From CAWDDG01 sp963801065 (GTDB lineage: Bacteria; Actinomycetota; Actinomycetes; Jiangellales; Jiangellaceae): 64,000 bases of DNA. The position numbers were made by a program, and so were the translations under genes. A model generated the notes under the pieces. That model searched no databases, was not told the origin of the DNA, and worked only from the letters and a program-made list of their open reading frames with translations. Below are positions 26,092-34,126 of the stretch, in pieces. Position 1 is the first letter of the stretch. Each line of letters begins with the position of its first letter. Location: NCBI GenBank assembly GCA_963801065.1, contig CAWDDG010000004.1, positions 124,001-188,000 on the forward strand, in the 5' to 3' direction.

Positions 26092-27164
26092 GACGGTCCC
26101 CGCGCCGTCGTCCGAAGCACGACGGCGAAGAAGGGCGCACCGACGCACGCCGTCACCACACCGATTGGCAGCTCTGCGGGCGATAGGACCGTGCGTGCCA
26201 GGACGTCCGCGAGCACCAGGAACGCTGCGCCGAACAAGGCGGACAGCGGCAACACGATCCGGTACGACGCCCCGGCGAGCAGCCGTATCGCGTGCGGGAT
26301 GAGGATGCCGACGAAACCGATCAGTCCGGTGACGGCGACGACGGCTGCGGTGCCCAGAGTCGCCGCCGCAACCACGATCAGCCGCACCCGGTTGACGGCG
26401 ACGCCAAGACTCTCGGCCTCCTCGTCGCCGACGCGCAGCACGTCGAGGACTCGCCGGTGGGCGAGGATCGTGACCGCGCTGACGGCCACGTAGGGCAGGA
26501 CGACGACGACGTCGCTCCACCCCGAGGTGGACAGCCGGCCCAAAAGCCAGGAGTAGACGGCGCGGACGTCCTCGGAGTTCTGTTGCAGGACGAACGTCTG
26601 GATCGCCGACAGGAATCCAGCCACGGCGACGCCCGCGAGCACCAGCGTGGCCCGGCTGGCCACGCCGACCGAGCGGCCGATCCCGTACGCCGCGGCGACC
26701 GCGAGGACCGCTCCGGCGAACGCCGCCACCGGAAGGAGGCCGCCACCGGCGCCGGCGTACGCGATGGCCACCGTGGCGCCCAGCCCCGCTCCCGCGGCCA
26801 CGCCGAGCAGGTATGGGTCGGCGAGCGGGTTGTGGAAGACGGCCTGGTACGCGCCGCCTGCCATGGCGAGTGTCGCTCCGACCAGAGCGCCGAGCACGAC
26901 CCTTGGAGCACGCAGCTCCCACAGCACGGTCGCGTCGATCTGGGAGAGCTGCGTACCGACGTCCAGCAGCGGAAGCCGCGAGGCGACGTCGGCGAGGACG
27001 GCCTGCGCGGGAATGGCTGCCGGTCCGAGCATCATCCCCGCGAGCAGAGCCGCGACCAGCCCCGCCAGCCCTCCGGCAAGCCACGGCCAGGGCATGTCGC
27101 CGCGAACGGTGCCGCTCGGATGCTCGATGCGGCGCGTCCCGGCGCGATGGACGACGTCCGTCAC
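26088..27164 (-). CDS. btuC: Corrinoid ABC transporter permease (FecCD/BtuC family)
   Basis: A permease of about 358 residues and ten helices. Family marks include LWELRAPRVVLGALVGATLA, GGAYQAVFHNPLADPYLLGV and IGFVGILIPHAIRLL (the ATPase-coupling loop with G-x-x-x-PH). The GTG at 27162-27164 overlaps the btuF stop, so this start is preferred to more upstream ones lying inside btuF. Confidence 0.93.
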   Translation of the reverse strand: MTDVVHRAGTRRIEHPSGTVRGDMPWPWLAGGLAGLVAALLAGMMLGPAAIPAQAVLADVASRLPLLDVGTQLSQIDATVLWELRAPRVVLGALVGATLAMAGGAYQAVFHNPLADPYLLGVAAGAGLGATVAIAYAGAGGGLLPVAAFAGAVLAVAAAYGIGRSVGVASRATLVLAGVAVAGFLSAIQTFVLQQNSEDVRAVYSWLLGRLSTSGWSDVVVVLPYVAVSAVTILAHRRVLDVLRVGDEEAESLGVAVNRVRLIVVAAATLGTAAVVAVTGLIGFVGILIPHAIRLLAGASYRIVLPLSALFGAAFLVLADVLARTVLSPAELPIGVVTACVGAPFFAVVLRTTARGPS

Positions 27165-28102
27165 GCGGACTCCCGGACCGCCCGAACGGCGTCGACGACC
27201 TCTTCGACGAACTCCGGCACCCGCGGGCCCCACCGGGAGGCCACGTCCTCGCCGACCACGATCACGGAGTCGTTGCGGACCGCGGAGAGCGCGTTCCACC
27301 CTGGCCGTGCGCTCGCCTGCTCGGGCGTGACGCCGCAGCACTCGCCGTCGGCCAGGATCACCAGGTCCGGGTCGGCCGCCAGGAGGTACTCGGCGGACAC
27401 CTGCGGGTAGTCGGTGCCGGCCTGGGTCGCCGCCTCGTCGGCCACGTTGGCGAGACCCAGGTGTTCGTAGACCTGTCCGATGAACGTGTTCGAGCTCGCG
27501 GTGAAGAGGTCGGGGCCGAGCTCGTGGAAGACCGTCATCTCCGGGCCGTCGGGAAGCTCCTCGACCAGTTGGTCGATCCGGTCCCGGATGTCCGCGACGA
27601 GCTCGTCGGCCTCCTCGGCCTTCCCGGTCGCCGCGCCGAGCTCCTCGAACTGCTCGTAGGCGTCGTCGAAGTCGACCGCGGCAGGCTGTGCGAGCACGGG
27701 CACGTCGAGTTGGTCGAGAGCCTGGGTGAGATCGCTGGGGCTCTCATCAGAGATGATCACCAGGTCGGGTCGGTGGTCGACGATCGCTTCGACGTTCGGT
27801 TCGAAGCCGGACAGGTTCGTCCTGGGCGCGTCGGCCGGGTAGTCGGACTGGTCGTCGACGGCGACGACCTGGTCACCGGCGCCGATCGCGAACAGGGTCT
27901 CGGTCGCCGTCGGCGACAACGACACGATCCGCTCGGGCTCCTGCTCGACGGTGACCTCACCGTTCGCGGCCTCGACGGTGACGGGGAACTCTTCCGTCGT
28001 CGTCGCCTGGGTCTCCGGCTCGTCCGCCTCCGTGCCGCCGCAGGCGCTGAGCGAGATGAATGCTGCTACGGCCGCCATCTGGGCCGCCTTCCGTACCACC
28101 AC
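27161..28102 (-). CDS. btuF: Corrinoid-binding lipoprotein (BtuF-like)
   Basis: A type III substrate-binding protein of about 313 residues. Signal peptide VVRKAAQMAAVAAFISLSAC with a lipobox-like LSAC, then RIVSLSPTATETLFAIGAG, the classical BtuF/FhuD opening, and VDHRPDLVIISDE. I place the start at GTG 28100-28102 because GCGGAGG lies six bases upstream; an ATG five codons earlier is possible but has no ribosome site. First gene of the operon. The ribosome site is in the 3' arm of a hairpin beneath the cobalamin riboswitch. Confidence 0.9.
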   Translation of the reverse strand: MVVRKAAQMAAVAAFISLSACGGTEADEPETQATTTEEFPVTVEAANGEVTVEQEPERIVSLSPTATETLFAIGAGDQVVAVDDQSDYPADAPRTNLSGFEPNVEAIVDHRPDLVIISDESPSDLTQALDQLDVPVLAQPAAVDFDDAYEQFEELGAATGKAEEADELVADIRDRIDQLVEELPDGPEMTVFHELGPDLFTASSNTFIGQVYEHLGLANVADEAATQAGTDYPQVSAEYLLAADPDLVILADGECCGVTPEQASARPGWNALSAVRNDSVIVVGEDVASRWGPRVPEFVEEVVDAVRAVRESA

Positions 28103-28108
28103 GAGAAA

Positions 28109-28128
28109 CCTCCGCATCGAAGCGGAGG
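28109..28128 (-). promoter_or_regulatory. Hairpin masking the btuF ribosome binding site
   Basis: On the transcript CCTCCGC (28128-28122) pairs perfectly with GCGGAGG (28115-28109), the ribosome site of btuF, across a six-base loop. An alternative partner CGGAGG (28173-28168) just below the riboswitch core could compete for the CCTCCG arm. This looks like a translational on/off switch. Confidence 0.7.
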
Positions 28129-28179
28129 GAGGTCGGCCCGGCGGGTCTACCCGCGCGGACAGCCCTTCCTCCGAGGGCA

Positions 28180-28312
28180 GATCCGTCGACACGGGTCAGG
28201 CGACCTGGCTCGGCCCCTCATGGAGAGGCATCACAGTTGCGGGACAGCGCCGGAGTCTCACCGGACTTCGCTGAACACCATGCCACCCGGTGGCGGGCAC
28301 CGGGCTCGCTCA
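28180..28312 (-). ncRNA. Cobalamin riboswitch
   Basis: Read on the reverse strand, the core matches the AdoCbl class: GCCCGGTGCC, AGTCCGGTGAGACTCCGG, CGCTGTCCCGCAACTGTGA (consensus GCTGTCCCGCAACGGT), and AGCCAGGTCGCCTGACCCG (consensus AGCCAGGAGACCTGCC). It lies before btuF and controls the whole uptake/salvage operon, lowering it when B12 is plentiful. Confidence 0.93.
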
Positions 28313-28406
28313 GCATAGACCTCGGTCGGCAAAAAAATACTCACTCCGGCACGCTGCGCGTCTACGCGACGACGGCCCAGCGGATGCCGAGAACTACGCT
28401 TGGCGG

Positions 28407-29084
28407 GTGGCCGGCTCTTCGGCGCAACGGTTGCCGTCTGACGGGGTGCTGGTTGCCCGGTTGCGGGACGGGGATGAGGCCGGGTTCGGGTTGCTGGTGG
28501 ATGCGTGGTCGGGTGGGATGCTGCGGTTGGCTCGTTCGTTCGTGTCGACCGACGATTCGGCCGCCGAGGTGGTGCAGGAGACCTGGCTGGCGGTCGTCGA
28601 GGGCGTCGGGGGGTTCGAGGGTCGGTCCTCGCTTCGGACCTGGGTGTACCGGATCCTGGTCAACACCGCCAAGCGCCGGGGCGTGCGGGAGAGCCGCAGC
28701 GTGCCGTGGAGCAGCCTGCTCCCGGCCGGCGAGGACGACGGCCCGACCGTCGATCCGGGCCGGTTCCGCGGCGCCGGCGAACCGTATGCGGGGCACTGGC
28801 GGGAGTTCCCGGCGCGGTGGCCCTCGCCGGAGCAGCAGACGCTGACCGGCGAGGTCCGCACCCAGCTGGCCGCCGCGCTGGCCCAGCTGCCGGCTCGGCA
28901 GCGGATCGTGATCACCCTGCGCGACGTGCAGGGCTACGGCTCGGACGAGGTGAGCTCGATACTGGAGATCTCGGCGGCCAACCAGCGGGTGCTGCTGCAC
29001 CGGGCCCGCGCATTCGTCCGCAGCCGACTCGAGGACTACTTCGCCACGGTCCGGGCAGCACCCGGAATCGGCGACGAGGAGTGA
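28407..29084 (+). CDS. ECF-type RNA polymerase sigma factor
   Basis: A sigma factor of about 225 residues. Region 2: FGLLVDAWSGGMLRLARSFV then STDDSAAEVVQETWLAV; region 4: LAQLPARQRIVITLRDVQGY and VSSILEISAANQRVLLHRAR. An inserted acidic/Pro segment between them (about 90-135) is longer than usual. The GTG at 28407 is chosen: TACGCT lies about nine bases upstream, suggesting a leaderless transcript. The next gene is a zinc-type anti-sigma factor five bases away, so this is a sigma/anti-sigma pair, probably redox responsive. Confidence 0.9.
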   Translation: MAGSSAQRLPSDGVLVARLRDGDEAGFGLLVDAWSGGMLRLARSFVSTDDSAAEVVQETWLAVVEGVGGFEGRSSLRTWVYRILVNTAKRRGVRESRSVPWSSLLPAGEDDGPTVDPGRFRGAGEPYAGHWREFPARWPSPEQQTLTGEVRTQLAAALAQLPARQRIVITLRDVQGYGSDEVSSILEISAANQRVLLHRARAFVRSRLEDYFATVRAAPGIGDEE

Positions 29085-29088
29085 CCTC

Positions 29089-29325
29089 GTGAGCGACCTG
29101 AAATGCAGCGAGTTCGTCGAGCTGGTGACCGCCTTCCTCGACGGCACGCTCGACACCGCCACCGAACGCCGCATAGTGGACCATCTCGCCACGTGCGAGG
29201 GCTGCGAGCGCTACCTCGACCAGTTCCGGCAAACCATTCGCGCACTCGGCCATCTACCGGCGGACAGTCTGTCCGCCGAGGCCAGGGACGCTCTGCTGAC
29301 CGCATTCCGCAACCGACCCAGCTGA
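29089..29325 (+). CDS. Zinc-type anti-sigma factor (cytoplasmic, short)
   Basis: A 78-residue zf-HC2 anti-sigma protein: Cys6, then HLATCEGCERYLDQF carries the H-x3-C-x2-C zinc motif. No membrane helix follows, so it is a soluble ZAS like RsrA-type proteins, and it should hold the upstream sigma factor until thiol oxidation or metal loss. Starts five bases after the sigma stop. Confidence 0.9.
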   Translation: MSDLKCSEFVELVTAFLDGTLDTATERRIVDHLATCEGCERYLDQFRQTIRALGHLPADSLSAEARDALLTAFRNRPS

Positions 29326-29433
29326 CCGCACGTGTAACGCCGTCGGCGGGCAGGTGTTCATGGCGGCCGTGCCTGTTCGTCGTCATGATGAGGCGGCAGA
29401 GGGCCGCCCGTGCCGACCCGAGGAGGGGCCGAG

Positions 29434-29790
29434 ATGCAATACCTGCTGTTGATCTACGGCGAGGAGGCGAACACTCCGCAGACGCAGGAAGAGATCGATG
29501 CCTCGATGGCGGAGTGGGGCGCGTACACCGAAGCTGTGCGCGCGGCTGGGATCTACCTGGCCGGTGAGGCATTGCAGCCGTCCCAGACGGCCACGACCGT
29601 ACGCCTGAAGGAGGGCGAGCGGATCGTCACCGACGGACCGTTCGCCGAGACCCGCGAGGTGCTCGGTGGCTACTACCTGATCGACGTCCCGGACCTGGAC
29701 AGCGCGTTGGACTGGGCCGCCAAGTGCCCCGGCGCGAAGTACGGTTCCATGGAGGTACGGCCGATCATGGAGTTCGAAACGCCGCAATGA
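29434..29790 (+). CDS. YCII-related (DGPF domain) protein
   Basis: A 118-residue YCII-related protein with the signature MQYLLLIYGEE, VRLKEGERIVTDGPFAETRE (DGPF) and GGYYLIDVPDLDSALDWA. AGGAGG lies upstream of the ATG. It is followed after seven bases by an ECF42 sigma factor, the conserved partner arrangement of this group. It may act as a small-molecule sensor or enzyme for the sigma factor; the reaction is unknown. Confidence 0.92.
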   Translation: MQYLLLIYGEEANTPQTQEEIDASMAEWGAYTEAVRAAGIYLAGEALQPSQTATTVRLKEGERIVTDGPFAETREVLGGYYLIDVPDLDSALDWAAKCPGAKYGSMEVRPIMEFETPQ

Positions 29791-29797
29791 GGTGTGC

Positions 29798-31081
29798 GTG
29801 AGCGAACGGGCAGCCGACTCGGCGGAAGCGGTCTTCCGCGAGGAATGGAGCCGGCTGCTCGCCACGCTCGTCCGCTGGGTGGGCGACCTCGATCTGGCCG
29901 AGGAGGTCGCCGCTGACGCCATCGCCGTGGCGCTCGAGCGGTGGCCCGTCGACGGGGTGCCGAACAATCCGGCGGCGTGGCTGCTGACCACCGCCCGTCG
30001 GCGGGCGGTCGACCTGCTGCGCCGTCGCCAGACCTACGCCGCGAAGCTCGCGGTGCTCAAGGTGGAGGCTGAGCGAGCGGAATCCGAACGGCTTGCTGCG
30101 AGCGCGCGGGACCCGGACGTGATCGGAGACGATCGGCTGCAGCTGTTCTTCACCTGTTGCCATCCGGCGCTGGGAGCGGAAGCTCGCGTGGCACTGACCC
30201 TGCGTTACCTGGCCGGGCTGTCCACCGCCGAGGTCGCCCGGGCGTTCCTGGTGCCCGAGGCCACGATGGCCCGGCGTCTGGTGCGTGCCAAGGGGAAGAT
30301 CCGTGAGGCGCAGATTCCGTATCGGGTGCCGTCGGCGGCCGAGCTGCCGACTCGGCTACCGGCAGTCCTGAGCGTGATCTACGTGGTCTTCACCGAGTCC
30401 TACGCCGCTAGCAGCGGCCCGAAATTGGTACGACCTGAACTCGCGGACGAGGCTGTGCGACTGGCCCGGATCTTGCACGGCCTGCTGCCGTCCGAGCGGG
30501 AGGTCGCGGGCCTGCTCGCCCTGGTGCTGCTGGTCGACGCCCGGCGCGTCGCACGCACGGACGAGGCCGGCGACCTCGTCTTGCTGGAGGACCAGGACCG
30601 GGCGCGGTGGGACCGGACCCTGATCGAGGAGGGGCGAGCGCTGGTGATGGACGCCCTTCGAGGCGGATCGCCGGGACCGTACGCGCTGCAGGCCGCCATC
30701 GCAGCAGTGCACGACGATGCAGCCACCACTGAGACGACGGACTGGCCGCAGATCGTCGGCCTGTACGACCTCCTCCTGGTCACCGCCCCGTCTGCCCTGG
30801 TCGAACTGAACCGAGCCGTTGCCGTCGCGATGGCCGACGGACCCCTCGCGGGTCTCGCCCTGATCGACGAACTGTCCAGCTCCGGCGACCTCGACCGGTA
30901 CCACCTGTTCCATGCCGCACGAGCGCGGCTGCTGGACCGGCTCGGTCACTTCGAGGCCGCGGCGGCCGCCTACCGGCGAGCCCTCGACCTGGTCGGCAAC
31001 GAGCCCGAGCGTGCCTTCCTCGCGCACTGCCTCGCCACCGCCGAGGCCCGCGCCCGGGCTGATGCCGGCGGCATACGATGA
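29798..31081 (+). CDS. ECF42-type sigma factor with C-terminal TPR-like extension
   Basis: A 427-residue sigma factor: region 2 EEWSRLLATLVRWVGDLDLAEEVAADA and NNPAAWLLTTARRRAVDLL, then FTCCHPALG, region 4 GLSTAEVARAFLVPEATMARRLVRAK, and a long helical extension (AVLSVIYVVFTESYAASSG and onwards) characteristic of ECF42. That extension replaces an anti-sigma factor as the control module. Start GTG 29798. Coupled to the YCII gene. Confidence 0.94.
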   Translation: MSERAADSAEAVFREEWSRLLATLVRWVGDLDLAEEVAADAIAVALERWPVDGVPNNPAAWLLTTARRRAVDLLRRRQTYAAKLAVLKVEAERAESERLAASARDPDVIGDDRLQLFFTCCHPALGAEARVALTLRYLAGLSTAEVARAFLVPEATMARRLVRAKGKIREAQIPYRVPSAAELPTRLPAVLSVIYVVFTESYAASSGPKLVRPELADEAVRLARILHGLLPSEREVAGLLALVLLVDARRVARTDEAGDLVLLEDQDRARWDRTLIEEGRALVMDALRGGSPGPYALQAAIAAVHDDAATTETTDWPQIVGLYDLLLVTAPSALVELNRAVAVAMADGPLAGLALIDELSSSGDLDRYHLFHAARARLLDRLGHFEAAAAAYRRALDLVGNEPERAFLAHCLATAEARARADAGGIR

Positions 31082-31115
31082 AGAGAAAGGGCTGCTGCTG
31101 ACTTTGGAGGGCAGC

Positions 31116-32039
31116 ATGACTGCGTTGGTCATCGTGCTCGGCATCCTGGGACTCGTCGCGATCGCGTTCGCGGCGAGTGCGCGAGTCATCCAGCAATATG
31201 AACGCGGTGTCGTCTTTCGTCTCGGTCGCGTGCAGGAACCGCCGCGGACACCCGGCTTCACGATGATCGCGCCGATCGTGGACCGCCTGCGCAAGGTCAG
31301 CACCCAGATCGTCACGATGCCGGTGCCCGCACAAGAGGGGATCACCCGCGACAACGTGACCGTGCGCGTGGATGCGGTCGTGTACTTCCGGGTCCACGAT
31401 CCGGTCCGCGCCACCGTCGAGGTGCAGGACTACGAGTTCGCGGTGTCGCAGGTCGCGCAGACCTCGTTGCGGTCCATCATCGGTAAGAGTGACCTCGACG
31501 ACCTGCTGTCCAACCGTGAACAGCTCAACGAGGGGCTCGCCCTCATGCTCGACAGCCCGGCCGTGGGGTGGGGCATCGAGATCGATCGCGTGGAGATCAA
31601 GGATGTCGCGCTGCCCGAGTCGATGAAGCGGTCGATGTCGCGACAAGCCGAGGCGGAACGCGAACGGCGCTCTCGCGTCATCACCGCCGACGGAGAGTTC
31701 CAGGCGTCGCAGAAGCTGGCGTCGGCCGCCACGGTGATGGCGAACACGCCGGCCGCCCTGCAGTTGCGCCTGCTCCAGACGATCGTCGAGGTCGCCGCCG
31801 AGAAGAACTCGACCGTCGTCCTGCCGTTCCCCGTGGAGCTGTTGCGCTTCCTCGATCAAGCCGCGACCGGCCCCGCCCAGAGGGCCTCCACCTCCGAACC
31901 CGGAGCCGTGCAGAGCGACGGTGAGTCGCCGCCGGCCGTTGCCGGGCCACCAACGGACAATGCGGCCACAAACGGATCCCAGCTGCCACCGGCGACGAAG
32001 GCGGCACCGCTGGAGGCGGCGCCGACGACATCTCCCTGA
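31116..32039 (+). CDS. Slipin / stomatin-like SPFH protein
   Basis: A 307-residue membrane-anchored band 7 protein: N-terminal helix VIVLGILGLVAIAFAA, then RVIQQYERGVVFRLGR, PGFTMIAPIVDRLRKV, VDAVVYFRV, TSLRSIIGKSDLDDLLSNRE, and a Pro/Ala tail. It forms large membrane rings that organise lipid domains. Start ATG follows TTGGAGGGCAGC. No NfeD partner protease is adjacent, which is usual for slipin-2 types. Closely follows the ECF42 gene but may be separate. Confidence 0.92.
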   Translation: MTALVIVLGILGLVAIAFAASARVIQQYERGVVFRLGRVQEPPRTPGFTMIAPIVDRLRKVSTQIVTMPVPAQEGITRDNVTVRVDAVVYFRVHDPVRATVEVQDYEFAVSQVAQTSLRSIIGKSDLDDLLSNREQLNEGLALMLDSPAVGWGIEIDRVEIKDVALPESMKRSMSRQAEAERERRSRVITADGEFQASQKLASAATVMANTPAALQLRLLQTIVEVAAEKNSTVVLPFPVELLRFLDQAATGPAQRASTSEPGAVQSDGESPPAVAGPPTDNAATNGSQLPPATKAAPLEAAPTTSP

Positions 32040-32080
32040 CGAGCCATCGCGGCAACGGAAGCCGAAGGGACTGACGCTGG

Positions 32081-32422
32081 ATGGTCACGACCCAGGATGT
32101 CCGGCGTATCGCGCTGTCCCTGCCGCGCACCGACGAGAGACTGGTCCGGGACCAGATCAAGTTCCGGGTCGGCAGGATCGTCTACGTCGCGCTCTCCCGC
32201 GACGAGAGATCCATGGGTTTCGGCTTCCCCAAGGAGGAGCGTGCAGCGCTGATCGCGGCCGAGCCCGACAAGTTCTTCATGCCGATCCGCTCGGACGAGC
32301 GATACAACTGGGTGCAGGTGCGGCTGTCCGCGATCGACGAGATCGAGTTGCGAGAACTGGTGATCGATGCCTGGCGCATGGTTGTGCCGAAGCGGGTCGC
32401 CGCCGCATACGGCGCGCCCTGA
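32081..32422 (+). CDS. MmcQ/YjbR family protein
   Basis: A 113-residue YjbR-like fold protein (DVRRIALSLPRTDERLVRDQIKFRVGRIV, YNWVQVRLSAIDEIELRELVIDAW and MVVPKRVAAAY). The fold resembles phage T4 MotA DNA-binding domains, but no clear role has been shown for most members. Begins 41 bases after the slipin stop. Confidence 0.88.
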   Translation: MVTTQDVRRIALSLPRTDERLVRDQIKFRVGRIVYVALSRDERSMGFGFPKEERAALIAAEPDKFFMPIRSDERYNWVQVRLSAIDEIELRELVIDAWRMVVPKRVAAAYGAP

Positions 32423-32457
32423 GTTCACCTGTCGCTGCCGAGTTCCGAGGAGGACGG

Positions 32458-32819
32458 ATGAGTCGTGAGGACCTGGGAGCCATCGCCAGGGAGATCGTCG
32501 ACTCCAGTCGGTACATGACACTGGGAACCGCCGATGAGAACGGAAACCCATGGGTGTCGCCGGTGTACTACGCGTCACAGGGATACACCGAGTTCTACTG
32601 GATCTCGTCCCCGGAGGTGACGGAGGCCTCGCCGTCTACCCGAACCGCGTCGAGCCGGGGGTACGCACCCTGACGTCGGAGGAGCTCCAGCCGCCGGCCG
32701 TCTACCGCCTCTACCGCGCAACGGTGTCGGAGCACTCGATGCTCTGCCCGAGGAGTTCCGGGCGACCGTGTACCGACCACGGACGCGCCTTCGACCATCG
32801 GACTGCGGTGACCTTGTAA
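32458..32819 (+). pseudogene. Pyridoxamine 5'-phosphate oxidase-like protein, internally deleted
   Basis: An ATG at 32458 with GAGGAGG upstream opens a PPOX-like FMN-binding protein (SSRYMTLGTADENGNPWVSP then VYYASQGYTEFYWISSPEVT). The family middle is missing: the sequence jumps to GGLAVYPNRVEPGVRTLT and VYRLYRATVSEHSMLCPRSS in another frame, ending at 32819. Thus about 45 codons and the frame were lost at about 32618-32622. The two parts join at a GACGGAGG stretch. It cannot make a complete protein. Confidence 0.8.
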
Positions 32820-32830
32820 CGGCGGGTGAC

Positions 32831-34048
32831 TCAACTGTCGCTGCGCGCCCACGGCGCGTTCGCCCAAGGGTCGTAATCCACCTCGAGGGGCTCCTGCGTC
32901 GGACGCTCGGCGTCCGGGACATGGTGAAGGTTGACGCGGATTCGGTACCACACCGAGCTTCGGCCCCGCATCCCGTCCACCAGGACGTCTGCGGCCTGCA
33001 GATAGCGCACCACGGATGGGTGCCGGGCCCTCCATCGCTCCAGCCCTTCCAGCGCCTCCTCCTTGGTCTTGGCGCGCGCGATCTCGATGAGTGGCATCGT
33101 GGGCTGGCGGCGCCCTGTTCCCTTGGGCGGCTTCTCGGCCGGACCCAGGCGACGGGCGAGATCGAGCAGCGGCTCCAACGACCCGGACGAGCCGGCGATG
33201 TCCTCCCAGGGATCTCCGATCGCGGAGTACCGGTCGAGGACCGCTCCCAACGTGTACTCCTGCGGGCGAGACCCCGGCACCTCGGCCCAGGTGAGGGGCG
33301 TGGAGACCCGGGCGTCCGCGGTCGGCCGCACCGAGTATGCCGAGGCGACCGTACGGTCCTTCGCGTTCTGGTTGAAGTCCACGAAGACGCCCTGCCGCTC
33401 CTCCTTCCACCATTTGCTGGTGGCCAGGTCGGGGGCGCGGTTCTCGACCTCGCGTGCGACGGTTTCCGCGGCAAGCCGTACTTCACGGAACGACCAGCGA
33501 GGATGGATACGCGCGTAGACGTGGAAGCCTCGCGAGCCTGAGGTCTTGGGCCAGCCGGTCAGGCCGTGGTCCCCGAGCACCTCCCTGGCCACCAGGGCGA
33601 CGTCGACGATCTGCCTCCAGTCGACACCCGGCACCGGGTCCAGGTCGATCCGCAGCTCGTCGGGATGATCGAGATCCTCCGCGAGCACCGGGTGCGGGTT
33701 GAGGTCGATGCAGCCCAGGTTCATCACCCAGGCCAGTTGGGCCGCATCTCGGACGACGACCTCGTCGGCCGAGCGGCCCGAGGCGTAGTGCAGCTCTGCC
33801 ACCTCTATCCAGTCCGGCCGACTCGACGGCGCGCGCTTCTGGAAGAACGCCTCCTCGTCGATCCCCTTCACGAAGCGTTTGAGAATCATCGGCCTACCCG
33901 TGACGCCGCGCAGGACTCCGTCGGCAACGGCCAGGTAGTAACGCACCAGATCGAGCTTGGTGTGACCACCAGAGGCAAAGACCAGCTTGTCCGGGCTGGT
34001 GATGGTCACCTCGCGCCCGGCGACCTCGAGGATCTGCGGCTTCGACAC
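32831..34048 (-). CDS. Stand-alone LigD-type primase-polymerase domain protein
   Basis: A 405-residue archaeo-eukaryotic primase-like polymerase (PolDom) of bacterial end joining. Metal-binding motif RIDLDPVPG with D135-L-D137, the nucleotide motif TSGSRGFHVYAR (His176), and DFNQNAKDRTVASAYSVR. There is no ligase or nuclease domain, and no ku gene in the window; a C-terminal helical extension of about 100 residues replaces them. It may fill gaps in non-homologous end joining or stationary-phase repair. Confidence 0.92.
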   Translation of the reverse strand: MSKPQILEVAGREVTITSPDKLVFASGGHTKLDLVRYYLAVADGVLRGVTGRPMILKRFVKGIDEEAFFQKRAPSSRPDWIEVAELHYASGRSADEVVVRDAAQLAWVMNLGCIDLNPHPVLAEDLDHPDELRIDLDPVPGVDWRQIVDVALVAREVLGDHGLTGWPKTSGSRGFHVYARIHPRWSFREVRLAAETVAREVENRAPDLATSKWWKEERQGVFVDFNQNAKDRTVASAYSVRPTADARVSTPLTWAEVPGSRPQEYTLGAVLDRYSAIGDPWEDIAGSSGSLEPLLDLARRLGPAEKPPKGTGRRQPTMPLIEIARAKTKEEALEGLERWRARHPSVVRYLQAADVLVDGMRGRSSVWYRIRVNLHHVPDAERPTQEPLEVDYDPWANAPWARSDS

Positions 34049-34126
34049 GCAATCACGATAGGTCGGGCTGCCTCGAACTGGGCCCGTTCCCGGGTCCTGA
34101 CGAGCGTTCCGCTCTAGGGTTCACCC

